Shown: in pieces, positions 6,207-6,777 of the stretch
Position numbering within the stretch: the stretch's first letter is position 1
Layout of the letters: every line of letters starts with the position of its first letter
Origin: Nitrospirota bacterium
Lineage (GTDB): Bacteria > Nitrospirota > Nitrospiria > SBBL01 > Manganitrophaceae
Reading direction: 5' to 3'
NCBI GenBank assembly: GCA_023248505.1
Contig: JAHFEM010000105.1
Coordinates: forward strand, 1 to 6,777
Length of the DNA: 6,777 nt
Program-made: the position numbers and the translations under genes
Notes under the pieces: model-generated
The model's input: the letters and a program-made list of their open reading frames with translations, nothing else
Told to the model about the DNA's origin: nothing
Database searches by the model: none

Positions 6207-6264
6207 ATAGCCCCTCATCATCCTTCGGGTAAAGGAGTCCGCCGATCCGACGCCACCCTCCTTC

Positions 6265-6777
6265 TTAGGGCTTCGAGATAAAGGGGCTTCCCTTGATGTA
6301 AAATCTCAAGAGCCTTCGCGCCCAGTGCCTTGCATAATCGACGCCGACGCGGGGCCGCTTGGCCACCGCAAAGGGTTTGTCTTCCGTCGCCGCGGCGATG
6401 TAGAGATCGTCGCTGAGCAGGTCGTGGCCGTTGAGGCGCCGGTCGATCCGCATCGCCCTGCAGAGCAGGCCGGGGCCCTGGGTTCGCCCCTCGATATTTT
6501 TCACCGGCTCGATCGCCCGCAACAACACCGCGGAGGCATGCCCTTCCCGCTCGGTCACGATATTCATGCAGTTGTAGATTCCATAGATCATGTAGACGTA
6601 AGCGTGGCCCGGCGGGCCGAACATGGTTTTGGTCCGCTCCGTGCGCCCCTTGGAGGAGTGCGCGGCAAGATCGTGCTCCCCCAGATACGCCTCCACCTCC
6701 ACGATCCGGCCGATCCGCTCCACCCCCTCCATCGCGTGAACGAGATACTTCCCCAGCAGCTCCTGGGCCACCCGAAC
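6265..6777 (-). CDS. DNA-3-methyladenine glycosylase, AAG/MPG family (5' end outside the window)
   Basis: This is a base-excision-repair enzyme that removes alkylated and deaminated purines (3-methyladenine, 7-methylguanine, hypoxanthine) by flipping the base and cleaving the glycosidic bond. The frame is open to the window edge (VRVAQELLGKYLV), so the N-terminal 10-25 residues are missing; the GTG at 6771 is internal, not the start. Numbering from that Val, VEAYLG carries the catalytic Glu (27) and the Tyr (29) that match human AAG Glu125 and Tyr127. DLAAHSSKGRT has the His (38) equivalent to His136. YVYMIYGIYNCMNIV gives the intercalating Tyr and pocket Asn, and LLRAIEP the conserved Arg. 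GPGLLCRAMRI and LNGHDLL follow as in the family. The usual PWRF near the C-terminus reads LLRF here. The C-terminus is complete (FISKP, stop TAA at 6267-6265). It is a monocistronic-looking gene separated from its neighbour by 418 nt. Confidence 0.95.
   Translation of the reverse strand, partial: VRVAQELLGKYLVHAMEGVERIGRIVEVEAYLGEHDLAAHSSKGRTERTKTMFGPPGHAYVYMIYGIYNCMNIVTEREGHASAVLLRAIEPVKNIEGRTQGPGLLCRAMRIDRRLNGHDLLSDDLYIAAATEDKPFAVAKRPRVGVDYARHWARRLLRFYIKGSPFISKP

Larger units (their letters stand above)
5847..6264. other. 418-nt intergenic region without a convincing gene
   Basis: This region lies upstream of the Adhesin_E-like gene and downstream of the DNA glycosylase gene. The first 20 nt hold the Shine-Dalgarno of the Adhesin_E-like gene, and its promoter should lie within about 5865-5940, where I cannot pick out clear -35/-10 boxes. 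The rest contains a REP-like hairpin at 5977-5998, a GC hairpin at 6191-6206 and only very short open frames (31-52 codons) with no good ribosome binding site. No tRNA or known riboswitch is recognisable. It may hold a decayed mobile-element remnant or a small RNA. Confidence 0.5.

Noticed and set aside
6020..6208. Tiny frames in the 418-nt gap: 32 codons on plus from 6020, 31 codons on minus from 6208
   Set aside because: Both look partly protein-like by eye, but they lack a properly spaced Shine-Dalgarno and are too short to support without homologues.
1..6777. CRISPR array, tRNA/rRNA, toxin-antitoxin, phage or complete insertion sequence
   Set aside because: No regularly spaced repeats, cloverleaf, transposase or integrase motifs were seen on either strand.

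Overview
The window is a GC-rich stretch of ordinary bacterial chromosome. It holds seven protein-coding genes, two of them cut by the window edges. Nothing in it fixes the taxon. Signal peptides, lipoboxes and a quinone-linked flavoprotein point to a Gram-negative, respiring bacterium. The mix of an ETF-QO-type dehydrogenase, a beta-helix surface protein and Big_5 lipoproteins would suit Nitrospirota or a deltaproteobacterial-type lineage, but that is only an impression.

Layout. Positions 1-287 (minus strand) carry the first 95 codons of an ETF:quinone oxidoreductase-like flavoprotein. A 249-nt divergent region follows, with an 8-bp perfect inverted repeat at 408-429. Positions 537-2417 (plus) encode a secreted right-handed beta-helix protein with a G8-like N-terminal part and a C-terminal Cys/hydrophobic/basic tail that looks like a sorting signal. 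After a 103-nt spacer with two GC-rich hairpins comes a lipoprotein made of three SbsA-type Ig-like (Big_5) domains (2521-3564). The two are probably cotranscribed and would supply cell-surface or secreted components. Convergent to them is a long-chain ChrA-type chromate transporter (3627-4757, minus), whose best start is a TTG with a good Shine-Dalgarno.

Upstream of chrA on the same strand is a tight two-gene unit. A secreted Adhesin_E-like protein (5406-5846) is followed after 7 nt by a His-rich lipoprotein (4892-5398) of a family sometimes misannotated in databases. A 418-nt gap with no convincing gene (5847-6264) contains a REP-like hairpin and a second GC hairpin. The window ends in the 3' part of a 3-methyladenine DNA glycosylase (6265-6777, minus), whose catalytic Glu and base-flipping and pocket residues are visible.

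I see no CRISPR array, tRNA, rRNA, complete insertion sequence or obvious defence system. The points most worth a second look are the C-terminal sorting-like tail with adjoining homopolymer tracts, the structured spacer before the Big_5 lipoprotein, and the two-gene exported unit of unknown function.
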